This document shows positions 34,428 through 45,789 of a stretch of 64,000 nt of DNA, piece after piece. A model generated the notes under the pieces. That model was not told the DNA's origin. It saw only the letters and a list, made by a program, of their open reading frames with translations, and searched no databases. The DNA comes from Notospermus geniculatus (taxonomy: Eukaryota; Nemertea; Pilidiophora; Heteronemertea; Lineidae). The stretch covers positions 116,770 to 180,769 of the forward strand of contig NMRB01000099.1 of the NCBI GenBank assembly GCA_002633025.1, read 5' to 3'. How positions within the stretch are numbered: position 1 is the first letter of the stretch; the number at the start of each line of letters is the position of its first letter. The position numbers were made by a program, and so were the translations under genes.

Positions 34428-34903
34428 AACTACCCCTCTCAAAACACACTCATCAAGAAAGCAACAGACCCTTTACCACAGGATATTCAAGGACAAACAC
34501 ACTCCCTCAAAATGTGTTCGCCACGGGTCAATATGCTAGTAATTATTAATGGGTATTTGTACAGCGCAAACGCCAATCCATATGGATCGCTCAAAGCGCT
34601 GAAAGTTGCCCTAGCATAGGCCTGTGCAATCGAGGACAACTCAACATCCCAGGAAGTACATGTGCATGTACACTGAATAACATCAGGCTGTCTCAAGGCG
34701 CACTTGCACAAGACATTCATATATAATCCATCTCCAACAGCTAGGTACCCATTTATCGCCTGATGGGGATGATCATGAGTCAGTTGCGGTAAAGAGTCTC
34801 AAGTTGAGTAGGGATCGAACCGATAGCCAGAGACCCGAGCCGTACACTACGGTGCTCTTCAAATTTAAAACACCACACGAGACAAGTACCTAACCATAGC
34901 AAC

Positions 34904-35530
34904 ACTCTAAAAAATTTCTTGTCGTACTGACAAGCTGGAGTTGTTCTCAGCCATGCTTAAATTGACAGGGTCTGTCTTGTCAATTGACAAATTTTCAACT
35001 TGTCATCCTCGGAAAAGAGACATCTTATCATTGAAACAAATACATCTTGTCATTCAGGCTAAACATGAAAAGATAAAGATAAAATTCCAGCGCCAAGAGA
35101 CTGCTGTACGATAGTTTAATACAAGTACTAACAACAGCTACGTATAAAAGAAAAACACTACCTAATTTCTAAGCCTACGATGGGATTCGAACCTATGACC
35201 TATGAAACTAACATACAAATTACTAGACCTAACCCCTAAACCCACTCGGCAAATGAGGCAACGATGCTGACAGCATGCTTATAATAGCGTTTGAAATTGA
35301 GCGATGGATGTGAGGGGTGCGCATGCGCAATAATGTCCTGCGAACTACAGCCTATCGTCATAACTAGAGATCTTGTCAACTGGGCAAACTGAACTCGTCA
35401 CAGAGATGTGCGACTCACCATGACAAGTAAGCCGTGTCATGAATGACGTATTTAGTAACTCGTCAGACTGACTAAAGCAACTCGTCAATATTCACAGACA
35501 AGTTGCGGTGACAAGAATTTTTTAAGAGTG
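34904..35530. mobile_element. 627 bp TIR element containing a tRNA-like sequence
   Basis: CACTCTAAAAAATTTCTTGTC mirrors the right end (GACAAGAATTTTTTAAGAGTG). The interior, minus strand about 35255-35165, has a tRNA-like stretch with box B GGTTCGAATCCCATCG. It may be a SINE inserted into the element. Confidence 0.7.
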
Positions 35531-35563
35531 AACACTTGCATCATATGCTGCTGATCACTGTTA

Positions 35564-36054
35564 TCATAAAGGAATCAACCATAAAGGTTCAACTTACAAA
35601 TTTAGCATTTTATGAGGACAATATCCCATTAAACCTCAACAGATTTGCATTTTGACTATTCCATATGATAGGCAAGGCCCTTCTGCACGTTCAGTGCAAA
35701 TTTTGTTGAATTCCGACGAGTTGATCTTATGATACAAAACGACTGAATTAATGAGAACCCCACGAACGATGTGAGCGCAGGGTCATCTGTGTACATTTGA
35801 ATAGGCTGACGTACATTTGCACATGGAGCACAAATTGTCCTGAAAATCGCTCTGTTATCCTCAGAAATGGAATTCAAGGCATCAAGTTGACAGGTTCATG
35901 TACCTCTTCACCACAAAAAACGTTGAAGCTCGTGCATATTACGTGAAGCCAAAATTCAGGCAGTGAGAGACATCTGGTGGCAACACATGAAGTGTATCCC
36001 TCAGTAAGTTCATCGTTCGCAGTTTTAAACCTTTATGGCTGAGCCCTTTATGCT
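35564..36054. mobile_element. Element F copy 1 (uninterrupted, about 490 bp)
   Basis: Ends with CATAAAGGAATCAACC and its imperfect complement. About 95% identical to the two halves 50972-51224 and 55557-55802. It supplies the empty site for the 4.33 kb element: CTGACGTACATTTGC at about 35809. Confidence 0.85.
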
Positions 36055-36690
36055 GTTAAGAACAAAGATCTAGTACAGAAATGAAGAAGCAAAATCCATA
36101 CACAAGGCGTCTGTATTCACTTCTCACGACAAAACCTTTTTAACGACGGAAAATAAAACCAGGCCCACATTTGTAGTAGTTAAGACCGCCACCACCTCAC
36201 AAGGTGGCGGTCTTCATTGGTTTCACTGGATTTCTCTCTCTCTCCGTCCAATCTGTGGTTTCAAAAGGATAACTCAAAAAATACGCCACGTATCGCGACG
36301 AAACTTTCAGGAATTGTAGATATGCATGTTACACGGAACCCTATTGATTTTGGGGGTCATCCGCCAACAATGAACTGTTAAATTAGATGAAGATTGTTGT
36401 CCTAACGCATTTACCTTTGCCCATCGAAGTCAACAACCCATGACGTCGGGCCTAAGAAAGCAGCGTCACCACGACGTCGAGCATGACGCTGCAGCGTCAC
36501 TCGCGGCAGCGGGGTTTTCGCTGACGTCATCTCATCTCGGATCAACTGTGACGCCACGCACACCACGTTTCAGGTCCTCTGGCCAATCAGAGATCGAAAT
36601 GAATTTGGCCCAGTGCCATGATGTAGGCCTACCCGTATTTCGCGGAAAATGACACGCACATTTGTCTGAAATCAATAACATTTAAGGAAG
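36055..36690. other. Spacer with a short hairpin
   Basis: GACCGCCACC...GGTGGCGGTC at about 36185-36215. Otherwise nothing recognised. Confidence 0.4.
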
Positions 36691-37143
36691 TGGTTATTTG
36701 GCAAGCAAATGCTTGCCGAATTACAGAAATTTGGTCTTGGATGGCAAGCTGACAATAATGAATATTAATTAGACCCCATTAATTATGCAAACAGAAGATG
36801 AAGATGGCGTCCTCCGACTCGCCGTCGCAGCCCTCGCCACAAGGCATCGAAAAGTTGCGATTGGGAGTAGGCTATTCCTCCAATATGGCAAGCCATTCGT
36901 TGCATTATTCAATACGGAAAATATTTGTATTTGATTTCAAAATTTTTGTGCAATATCAAAATATTTGTATTCGATAATGAGAATATTTTTGTTCAATTAC
37001 AAATACATTTTGCAATCTTTGAATACATTTTATCTTATCATATTTACACATGCTTGATGAGTATATTCATGTTTGATTTTATTAAACGTTTAAAAAAATT
37101 ATGCACATATTTATGTGCGATGCAGACGAATTTATATGTTTGA
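36690..37143 (+). repeat. Repeat H copy 1
   Basis: GGCAAGCAAATGCTTGCC precedes a block from GGCAAGCCATTCGTTGCATT to TGTGCGATGCAGACG that matches the reverse complement of 45790-46035. Confidence 0.8.
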
Positions 37144-38271
37144 TGTTACTTCCGGTATGTTCGATGTTACTTCCGTTTATGTGCGAAAACGGAATTGTGG
37201 GTAACTTTGAAACAATGGTCCTGATTGGCTCCCGGGTAAGGCCATGTAAATAAAATAGTTGGTTAGCATCCTCCGCCTCTCAATTTTCTGAGGAGGGCGG
37301 GAGTTCTTTTAAATTTTTTTCTTGAGTTTGAGATGCATGTTACCATGGTAACCAGCATGGGCCATGGGAAATTCCAAGTGTAATATGTATGAATTGAAAT
37401 AAAAACTACTGTGTTGTGTGTTTTATTTAAGCATCCCAGCCTACGATTTTATTACCGTTTGGCGGTTTTCTGAAAGTTTGTTGAAAATAATTTTTTTTGA
37501 GGAGGGGTGATTTCAGTGGCCGGAGGGGATGCTATCCAACTATTTTTTACATGGCTTAATGCGGCAGTTAAAGGTGAATTAAAGGCCTTATGTACCCCTG
37601 TCTAGAAAAAAATTAATGAGGTCGAATTTGATTGGACGTTGGTGCATGACAATGTCCCATCATGCCTCAGCACGAATTAAGATAAAAGGGGGCGCTGCGA
37701 TCGCTTTCGTGAAATTCGGTTTTTACTGTAGTTGAGCCTTATGGGTTAATATTTTCTAAACATTCCATCGTAGTGCATTAGTACTAGCAAGAGTAAATAA
37801 AGATAGAGTATTGTACAGGAAACGATACCCTTTGATTGACATCTTGTAAAAAAATTATGCAAGGCTCTAAAGTTATCAAACTTTGCATGCACAATCTACA
37901 CTACCTAATAAACTACATGGTCCTGTCTGTTTATGTTATCATGTGCCATATTTGTCATAATTTATATGATTTCTGAACTAAAAAAAATCAGACGTCTGCT
38001 CGCAAACCCAATGTTCAGTCACACATCTTATTCTGTAAACCACACAACAAGGTCCAATTACTTTGCCATTCAAACCACCATGGGCAGGTTTAATCCTGTA
38101 TAAACCCATTAAATCAGCCTGCAGTACCACACTTCCAAATTGTTATTATGTAATGTTAACACATCTATATTGAGGAGAATTTATAAATAGAATGTAAACA
38201 TTTCTTCTTGATGATTGGCAGTCATTAGGCCCCGCCTTCCTGAGTTTGCCAGAAAGGAGTAATGCCATTAG
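37144..38271. other. Spacer upstream of the truncated BEL element
   Basis: No gene is recognised. The RT and gag parts expected upstream of the integrase are absent. Confidence 0.45.
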
Positions 38272-39531
38272 GTGTTAGGTGACGCCATAACAAAGCAAAG
38301 CTCACTAGTCGAGCTATCGCCTACTCTGATTGATGGGGTGCTTCGAGTTGGAGGTCGAATACGCAATGCCAAGGTGCCATTCGAAGCACGTCATCAGGCT
38401 ATCCTACCACGTGACCATGTTATTTCTAGGTTGGTTGTTGAAGATGTACATCGACAATTGAATCACGCTGGTACTGAACATGTGATAGCGCAAATTCGTC
38501 AGAACTTTTGGATACACCGCATTCGTGTACTGGTCAAGTCTGTCATCCGTAACTGCCTGTATTGTCACCGGATGCGCGTGAAGCCACAAGTTCCCTTCAT
38601 GGCTGATTTACCCTTGGCGCGTGTGGCAATGCAGCCAGTTTTCGCGATGACGGGCATTGACTACTTTGGGCCTATGTTGGTTAAAAGGGCCCGGTCTCGT
38701 GAGAAACGCTGGGGCAGTCTGTTCACGTGCCTGAGCACACGGGCTGTCCACCTAGAACTAGTCAATTCACTTGAAACAGACTCATTCATACTGGCTTTGC
38801 GTCGATTTGTAGCCCGTCGGGGAAACCCAACGGATGTTTACAGTGATAATGGCACAAATTTTGTAGGCGCTAATCGAGAGTTGAAAGAAGCACTGAAGAC
38901 ATGGAATGATGATAAGTTGCATGATTTTCTGACCAAACACTCAATCCGCTGGCATTTCATTCCACCCAAGGCAGCACATATGGGTGGAGCGTGGGAGCGT
39001 TTGGTTCGGTCGATAAAGAAGTCGTTGAAAGCAGTTCTCCAGGAAAGTTGTGTTTATGATGACACTCTTCACACCACCTTGTGTGAAATAGAAGCCATTT
39101 TGAACAGTAGACCATTGACTCATGTTGGATCCTCTCCTTCCGATCTGGAGCCTCTGACGCCCAACCATTTTCTCTTGAATCGTGCCACGCAGACCTTCCC
39201 TCCCCTCCAGACCCATGAGGAAGGCCTAACCAGTAGAAAGCGCTGGCACCGTGTGCAGTTCCTTGCGGATCAATTCTGGAGGCTTTGGAGGAGGGAGTAT
39301 CTGCCCACCTTGACTGTCAGGTCCAAGTGGCGGTCCGAGGCTCGAGATCTGGAGGAGGGTGATGTTGTGTTGGTAGTAGACCATAATGCTCCCCGCGGCC
39401 AATGGTCGCTAGCTCGGATTGTAGAGACTCTTCCGGGAGTTGATGGTCGTGTGAGAGTTGTGCGAGTGAGAACTTCCTCCGGGGTTCTTACTCGTCCGGT
39501 CTCACAGATCTGCCTCCTGGAAGAGGCCTAG
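38272..39531 (+). CDS. BEL/Pao integrase, open frame, 5'-truncated element
   Basis: About 419 codons without interruption. The frame is entered at a GTG and has no ATG before the homology starts, so it is the 3' part of pol. It has the zinc module (H..H near 38450-38480, C-x2-C near 38556-38567) and the DDE core with Asp at 38659, Asp at 38845 (YSDNGTNF) and Glu at 38995 (GGAWERL). The C-terminal Pao domain ends PVSQICLLEEA. All catalytic residues are kept. It is clearly diverged from the integrase at 5.7-6.9 kb, so it belongs to another lineage. Confidence 0.85.
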   Translation: MLGDAITKQSSLVELSPTLIDGVLRVGGRIRNAKVPFEARHQAILPRDHVISRLVVEDVHRQLNHAGTEHVIAQIRQNFWIHRIRVLVKSVIRNCLYCHRMRVKPQVPFMADLPLARVAMQPVFAMTGIDYFGPMLVKRARSREKRWGSLFTCLSTRAVHLELVNSLETDSFILALRRFVARRGNPTDVYSDNGTNFVGANRELKEALKTWNDDKLHDFLTKHSIRWHFIPPKAAHMGGAWERLVRSIKKSLKAVLQESCVYDDTLHTTLCEIEAILNSRPLTHVGSSPSDLEPLTPNHFLLNRATQTFPPLQTHEEGLTSRKRWHRVQFLADQFWRLWRREYLPTLTVRSKWRSEARDLEEGDVVLVVDHNAPRGQWSLARIVETLPGVDGRVRVVRVRTSSGVLTRPVSQICLLEEA

Positions 39532-39714
39532 TTGAATCAGACAATTTGCGGTAACTGAGGAGTCGACAGTATTGATTTGCGATTGAGTTGAACGAATGTT
39601 CGTTCATGCATATGCATATTATATGGCCATCTGTATAAGTTTCTTGAATAAGTTGTATTGCTGTAAATATTTTTGTTCCGCTACCCTCCGGGCAGCAGGG
39701 GGGGGGGGGCGGCG

Positions 39715-40204
39715 TGTTGACGACCAGGTCTCATAGTACCTTTAAAACTGCGGTTAACATCATTTTTTCCATGTTCTTCTGAAGTGACACATGTCGCCGT
39801 GCCACTCAGATGACTTCCTGGAATTCGCTTAGGCCTTCTGCTCAAGTCTTGCGACCCGTCGGTATGTGTCATTTCTCTTACATAATATCTCGCCTATAAA
39901 TTCCTTTGCTGGGCTTACCCTGGCACTGCTGCCTTGGTTTGCGTGTGTGAAACTTATGATCTTTAGATGCGCATATTTGGTATGTATATCTCTCAATTTT
40001 GTTAAGTTCAGTTTAACATTAGTTCCGTTTCTCGAATTTTGTATCATTCTTATCAATTTGTTTCTCAGGCCTGGTTTTAATTTTGTCTGTCTTATATTTT
40101 TACAGTTGACCACGATGTACCATATTCTCACGTATCATGGCGCTTGAAATAAAGTTGCTTATGATTTGAATTCTTGACTCCTCTCGTCATTCGTGCGTAC
40201 GGCA
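39715..40204 (+). repeat. Probable 3' LTR of the truncated BEL element
   Basis: A purine tract with a run of G ends at 39714, followed by TGTTGACGACC. AATAAA is at 40148. The end near 40204 is a guess from a CA dinucleotide; no second LTR is in the window. Confidence 0.5.
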
Positions 40205-40493
40205 TTGCGCACACCCTCTCCGCAGTTTTAAAGCGCTGCCCACTAAGCTACTCACGCTCTGAAACTGCTACAGTTGATGCCATCTACAACGTATGACCAC
40301 TGGACGGCGTTAGCTGTCCGATTCAGGGATTCCCCCTGGGAATCTGCCGCGGGACTTGCTGGATAAACGGTCCAAATTTGTGATTCTTGGCCAGCTGAAA
40401 TGAAGCAACTGGATTAAATATCCTTTAAAATGAAAAACGTGAGTGCACACTAACAGGAGCGTGGTAACACCATCGAATTTTGAAACGTCGTTA

Positions 40494-40777
40494 AAGGACC
40501 ACAGTATTGCTTCCCAATCCTGCGTTACACCTACCCGCGTTAAGGGGGAGACCTCTATTAACGACTTGGTAAACTACCGCATGCAACTAGTCTTGCGCAG
40601 CCAGCCGTTTCGTTCCGCAATACTGCTACACAAACTTGTTCGATCCCCAGCGGCTGGGTGACCGAGACTGTAATCATACATTCTCCAACACTGGGGCGAA
40701 AGGCTTAACTACAGTATTGGAGCGCATGGTGCCGGTGGCGCCGGCTGTCGACAGAAAGATGCAATACAGTGGTCCAT
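40494..40777. mobile_element. 284 bp Harbinger-type MITE with TTA duplication
   Basis: AAGGACCACAGTATTGC mirrors GCAATACAGTGGTCCA. TTA lies on both sides. A related right end occurs alone at about 59741-59763. Confidence 0.7.
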
Positions 40778-41694
40778 TAAGGTGAAAAGATACCGAACAG
40801 ATTGGCACAGGCCTAGCAGCGGTCTCAGAACAAAACCTATTGTGAGGGAGCCCATAACAATAGCTCATTGATCGAATCGAGTGGAATTCCCCGCGTTTCC
40901 TGCGATTTTCGGTTTTGTTTTGCACTTAAGTGGTTGATGATATTTATGAAGTATCCGTTTTAACTTATAGTAAACTTTCTCCTCCAGGTGCCTGTAGAGA
41001 GATTTTGGTGATATCCGAGTGAAATCTTCACGTACTCCAGAAAATGTGAATCAGGGCATTTTTAGACCTTAATTAGTTTATAACGGGTGACTGAAATGAT
41101 TTTTTTGAGAAAACTCTCTATAGGCACCTGAAGACTGCTTGTCTGTATTAATGGTATAATCCGGCACAGCGCAGTCGGTAGTCAAGATTCGAAATTTTAG
41201 GGTCTAATTAAAAGTCAATTGATTACGTTACTGCTAAGTCAAATTCACAATTTTATATATCAGAATATACGGAGCAGGGTTTATACTTAAGTAATAAACT
41301 TAGTGTAATAGATTACTTTAGATTACAGAAAAGATATCGATTTTTCAATTTTATGCGTGCATTATTTTGTGCTTAGGTATCCCTTATCTTGTTGACTTTC
41401 CAATCGGAAAAAAAGTATGAATATAGTGTACATTTGTACTACACGTATAAGCCATTCAGAAAGTGTGTTACGGCGGCGTCGTTGAAACGTGTGATGATGG
41501 CTTGTGATTGGATCCCTCGTCAAATAGCGCGGTCTGTTGATTATCCTCCAGTTTTGGCGCCAATTATGCCCTACCTATGGCCAACTAAACACTGGGATCG
41601 AGTGTAGACTCCTGCTGGTGCTGCGCAATTTCATGAAAGGGACGAAAGAAACGAACAAAATACTACTATCTTGTGTAGGCCTACTTCGCTTCTA
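40778..41694. other. Spacer
   Basis: A short inverted pair surrounds CAGGTGCCTGTAGAGAG (40987) and CTCTCTATAGGCACCTG (41114), probably a small foldback of about 145 bp. Nothing else is seen. Confidence 0.45.
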
Positions 41695-41990
41695 ATAATA
41701 AATAATAATAATGGCGAGTTCTTGTAGCGCTTCATAGCGTATTACGCTCTCTAAGCGCTTCACACATTACTACCCCAGCCTATGATTCAGAAACCTTTCT
41801 GTAGAAACCAAAGGGCAGCCACAATATAGCGCACACGATGGACATTTCAGGCCAGTTGAGAGTTACAGAGTAGCACGGCCGGGGATCGAACCCACGATCT
41901 TCCGATCACGAGTCCACAGCCCTAACCATTATGCCACCGCGCTCTATTCATCAGCTGTATTTTCAAACTATTCCTCTGACCCTTCGGAGC
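41695..41990 (-). repeat. tRNA-derived SINE
   Basis: On the minus strand 41945-41876 reads as a tRNA-like head. AGCGCGG pairs with CCGTGCT as an acceptor stem, box A is GGCATAATGG and box B is GGTTCGATCCC. The anticodon arm is poor, so I do not call a functional tRNA. The body extends to an (AATA)n tail near 41700. Confidence 0.7.
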
Positions 41991-42077
41991 TACTCATGAA
42001 CCTTTCGATTTCCGAGTTGGGCTGACAAAAAGGACGACGGTGTCTGGTACATGGAACAGTAAAGCTAAAGACATATA

Positions 42078-42609
42078 CAGTGGTGTGAATTAATATTCGA
42101 ACAGAGGGAGTTCAGCAAAATTTGTCACTTCGGTATTCCAATATCTATATCAGAAGTATTTGAAGTCAGTCCTAGATATGCACTCCTCTTGTCTGATATG
42201 TTTTCGCTGAATTCAGATGCTGGATATCACGAAAGTGGTGAAAATATCGAAATTTGACATTTGGAAAATATCAAAGACATCAAACTTGAATCACAGGTGT
42301 ATGAATATCAACTCCTGTTTCCGAACGCTGTCAGGTAATACCCCCATTCAACATGTTGCTGCAAGAAGAAAAAATTCCACAAAATATCCAGACAAAATGG
42401 TGATAAAAGCAAATCTCAAGAAATGTCAAATTTCGATATTTTCGCCATTCGCGTGATATGCAGTATCTGAATTCAGCGAAAACATATCAGACTACTACAG
42501 GAGTGCATTCTAGGACTGACTTCAAAAACTTTTGATATAGATATTGGATACAGTTTGCCTTTAATGAAAAGCTGAATTCCCTCTGTTCGAATATTAATTC
42601 ACACCACTG
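42078..42609. mobile_element. 532 bp mariner-type MITE with TA duplication
   Basis: CAGTGGTGTGAATTAATATT at both ends as TIR, flanked by TA (42076-42077, 42610-42611). The arms match over about 150 bp. A 79-codon frame inside shows no transposase motif. Confidence 0.85.
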
Positions 42610-43535
42610 TAAGTATCTACCAAAACTCTTGAACGTAAACTAATGATGAACGTATGTTACGTCCAGCAGTGTAACCTCGGCTGTGATTGGTCATACAGTC
42701 CCTATCACCCAGACAATGCTAAAATGAGTTAATCGCACCCTGTTTCCCCTACATAAAGTGCAATTTCTGATTGGACGTGTCCGTGTCTCATACGGAAGAA
42801 AAGGGATTAAGGCGGTTGTGGCTAAACTACTTGAGCACAATAATGGTCATGTGTGAGACGCAGTTTATTGATTAAGAAGCAGGCTTGTTCGCGCTTTTAA
42901 AACAGCTTCATTACTGGTTTACAACAAGAAAAGGGCATTGCAGCGACGGATGTCAATGGTTTCCGATCTTGAAGACAGTGGCCAATCTACCACCAGCCAA
43001 TTTCCAGTTGAGGTTATGAGAAGTTTACTACTCTAGAGCTGGTTGACTGTGACCTCGACCTCTGACATTGAGAAGTATTGCGTGACGAGAACAGGCATCC
43101 TTGATTAAATCTACGATGGTTTAACATTCACATGGATTTACAGCCTATTGTAAGTTCATTCTAAATAGGTATCAAGAGGAAGGGCCTATCGTTTGACGGA
43201 ATGGTTATTACCAGTTCTTACCGCGTGGTGTCAGCAGCGCATGGGACCTCACAGCTCATTAAAATTAAGAATAAAATCCTTTTCAAACAGCCGTGTTATC
43301 TGACGGGAAAAAACTCGCCCTGAATGAATGCCTGCAGGGAAAACACAACCTAACTGACCGTATTGGCTGGTGATTGGAGTTTCGTCATCAAATTCTATTC
43401 AACTATTCAAAGATCATGAATACTAGCCCGGCCCCTATTCAAACTCTGAACGTATGGTTCACCAATCATGTATTATCTACCGTAGGGTCATGGACGAAAT
43501 ATACGTCCACGTTTACGGACACTTTCGGTAGATAC
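42610..43535. other. Spacer
   Basis: No gene or element recognised. Confidence 0.4.
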
Positions 43536-43539
43536 CTAT

Positions 43540-43682
43540 AGATGCGGATCGTGCTCCGGTGCGGCAACGGTGGTGTTTTTAAAATTGACTGACCCAATTC
43601 TGCTCGACCCATCATTCAGCCAGGTCAGTCGACTTTAAAAACAACCCTACCCTTGCCGCACCGGAGCACAAACCGCATCTAT
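43540..43682. mobile_element. MITE with GATGCGG and GTGCTCCGGTGCGGCAA arms
   Basis: The left arm is mirrored by TTGCCGCACCGGAGCAC and CCGCATC on the right. Confidence 0.8.
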
Positions 43683-43790
43683 GTGTCTTTAGTTTGAGTT
43701 TCCGCAATGGTTCAGTTAGGCCAACGACAAAGTTTTAGCAATGGTTCACCTAACGTTCGGGAGGGCTTGAACAATAGAAGAATCTTTGTA

Positions 43791-43945
43791 AAGCCGCCCA
43801 TACACGTTCAATATTATTGCACAATATGAGGACCAAAATGGGCGATATTATTGTCAATCTTTCTCCCACCCATCATGTTAGAGCACGTGCCCCTACTTGG
43901 GCCCCAAATTGTGCAATATTATTGATCGTGTATGGCCGGCTTAAA
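43791..43945. mobile_element. 155 bp MITE with CCATACACGTTCAATATT arms
   Basis: Mirrored by AATATTATTGATCGTGTATGG. TTGCACAAT occurs on both arms. Confidence 0.8.
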
Positions 43946-43963
43946 AAGTTGTCGTTCAGCTAA

Positions 43964-44122
43964 CCGGTGTAACGTTTTCCAGTGCGACATCCAATAGATT
44001 GACGGAATAAGGCGCGACCTGACAATGAGCGACACACAGAGAACAGTGAGTCTATTTCCCAGTGTGTTCCGAACAATGGGAGTCAGACAGAAAAATGCCC
44101 ACACTGGAAAAGTTACACCAGG
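43964..44122. mobile_element. MITE family C, copy 3
   Basis: CCGGTGTAACGTTTTCCAGTG and its complement ending at 44122. It lies just 56 bp upstream of the receptor pseudogene start. Confidence 0.8.
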
Positions 44123-44178
44123 ACATTGCGGAAACTCACTAGTCTACTGACTTGACACCAGTCTAATATTCAATAGAC

Positions 44179-45290
44179 ATGAAAATGAATTCTAACAAAT
44201 TGACGACGAGCAATACCCATCAGGCTGTTCCGGATGCAGGAGTCGAATCGAGAGTGACTCATGCTGCCTGTATAAGTAAGGGAGAAGATCTCAATATACA
44301 TGTATTCTGGGAATGGCGACTTCGGATACTCCTCTGGAAATGGGTACCTCCTTTTCTATTAATATTTGGGACAGTGTTTAATGTTCTGACAATCCTCGTC
44401 TTGCTGAGACGTAAGTTTGGGAAAACTTCCACGAGGATTTTACTTATCACGCTTGCTTCAGTATACCGCCGTGCTTTGGACAGGACTCCTTCGTCAATGG
44501 GGCTATTATATGTTTTACCTCGACCTTAGACTTCTGTCGTACATTTCCTGCCCAGTTCATTACTTTTTCACATACTTGTTTTTGTATTTCGCCAGTTGGA
44601 ATGTCGCCTGTTTGACAGTAGAAAGATGGATATCTGTATCTTTTCCTCTAAAGGCAAGAATTATATGTACAAAGAGATGGACCTCTATTGGTCTTGTCAT
44701 TCTTTTTATATTTCTGTCTGCCTTAAATTCGCCAATCATTACTATAATGCACTTATACCTTAATGAAAACAATGTACTGTGGTGCGGAAATAGGGCCGAG
44801 CACGAGTACTTCTGGATAAAGGTATGGTATTGGATTGATTTGCTGGTCTATTCGTTTTTGCCTTTCCTCGTCATCGCTTTCTGTAATTGCTCCATACTGT
44901 ACAAGGTCGTGAGGGGACATGTAAAACGTAAAAAACTCCAGAATCCTGGAGGGCGATCAGACGGTCGGTCATCTCAGATGACCAGTATGACGTACATGTT
45001 GACCACTGTCAGTGTTGTGTTCATCTTATTGACATTGCCAAGCTCCGTCTATTTCGTATATACTTCACACTCACAAATTACAAATTATCACCTGGAAACA
45101 GTTAGCTCAAATGCACTTGAGCTTTGCAGTAACAAATCTTCTTGCTTACCTAAATAACACCGTCAACTTCCTCCTAAGTGGGACTCAATTTCGGCGTGAG
45201 GTATTCCAAATGTTTCGTGGTTTGAGGCATAAGACAGGAAGCCACAGTTTAGTTATCAATCCAAGACAAAATTCCTCTCGAGTGAAATGA
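44179..45290 (+). pseudogene. Class A GPCR, GPR139/FMRFamide-receptor-like, two frameshifts
   Basis: Intronless receptor relic. The first frame (44179-about 44460) gives a 50-residue extracellular N-terminus and TM1 (FLLIFGTVFNVLTILVLL). After a one-base shift near 44455, the second frame (to about 45100) gives TM2 to TM6, including FASWNVACLTVERWISV at the end of TM3 (ERW in the DRY position), PLKAR in loop 2 and VVFILLTLPSSVYF in TM6. After a second shift near 45090 the third frame gives TM7 (LLAYLNNTVNFLLSGTQFRRE) and a C-tail to TGA at 45288. TM7 seems three residues short. The PLKAR motif and the TM7 NNTVNF pattern fit GPR139-like receptors. The frameshifts could be sequencing errors, but two plus a deletion favour a pseudogene. 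Confidence 0.8.
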
Positions 45291-45789
45291 ACAGCCACGG
45301 CCAACCGCATCTAGAAAGTCCGATACCGGTAAGTGTCTTCGGTGCCTATTGGTGGTTTACTTAAAGGGAAAATGCGTTATACTAACTGCCGATAGGCGCC
45401 GGTAGCACCATGGACTTTCTGTGCGGTCGCCCCTGGACACTGCTGAAAGATCTGTGAGCGGGATGACGTGTGGACGACATACAGAGGAATTTCACCACCC
45501 CGGATACCGTGTTTCTTGCACGGGTCTCCAGTCTTAAAGGAGTTGGACGTCCAAGCTGTAAACACTCACTCACTGGTTCTCTATCCACGCGACGCCTGCG
45601 GTGCTGCCACCTATTGTCGGTGATATATACTGACGTGAATGAGTTGCATCGGACCGGGCACCAGTCTAACGATCACGGGGCGCTACTGGTGCTGCCACCT
45701 GCAAGAAGGAATAAAACTAGTTTGCCGACCATGTTTGTAAAGAAACAAGCTTGTTCACAACGGGGTCTACCCTATGTGGCCCGGGATAA
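45291..45789. other. Spacer
   Basis: A weak inverted pair, CCGCATCTAGAAAGTCC / GGACTTTCTGTGCGG (45306 and 45412). No gene. Confidence 0.4.

Noticed and set aside
41876-41945. tRNA gene on the minus strand
   Set aside because: The acceptor stem and box B are good, but the anticodon arm does not fold properly and a SINE body and tail follow.
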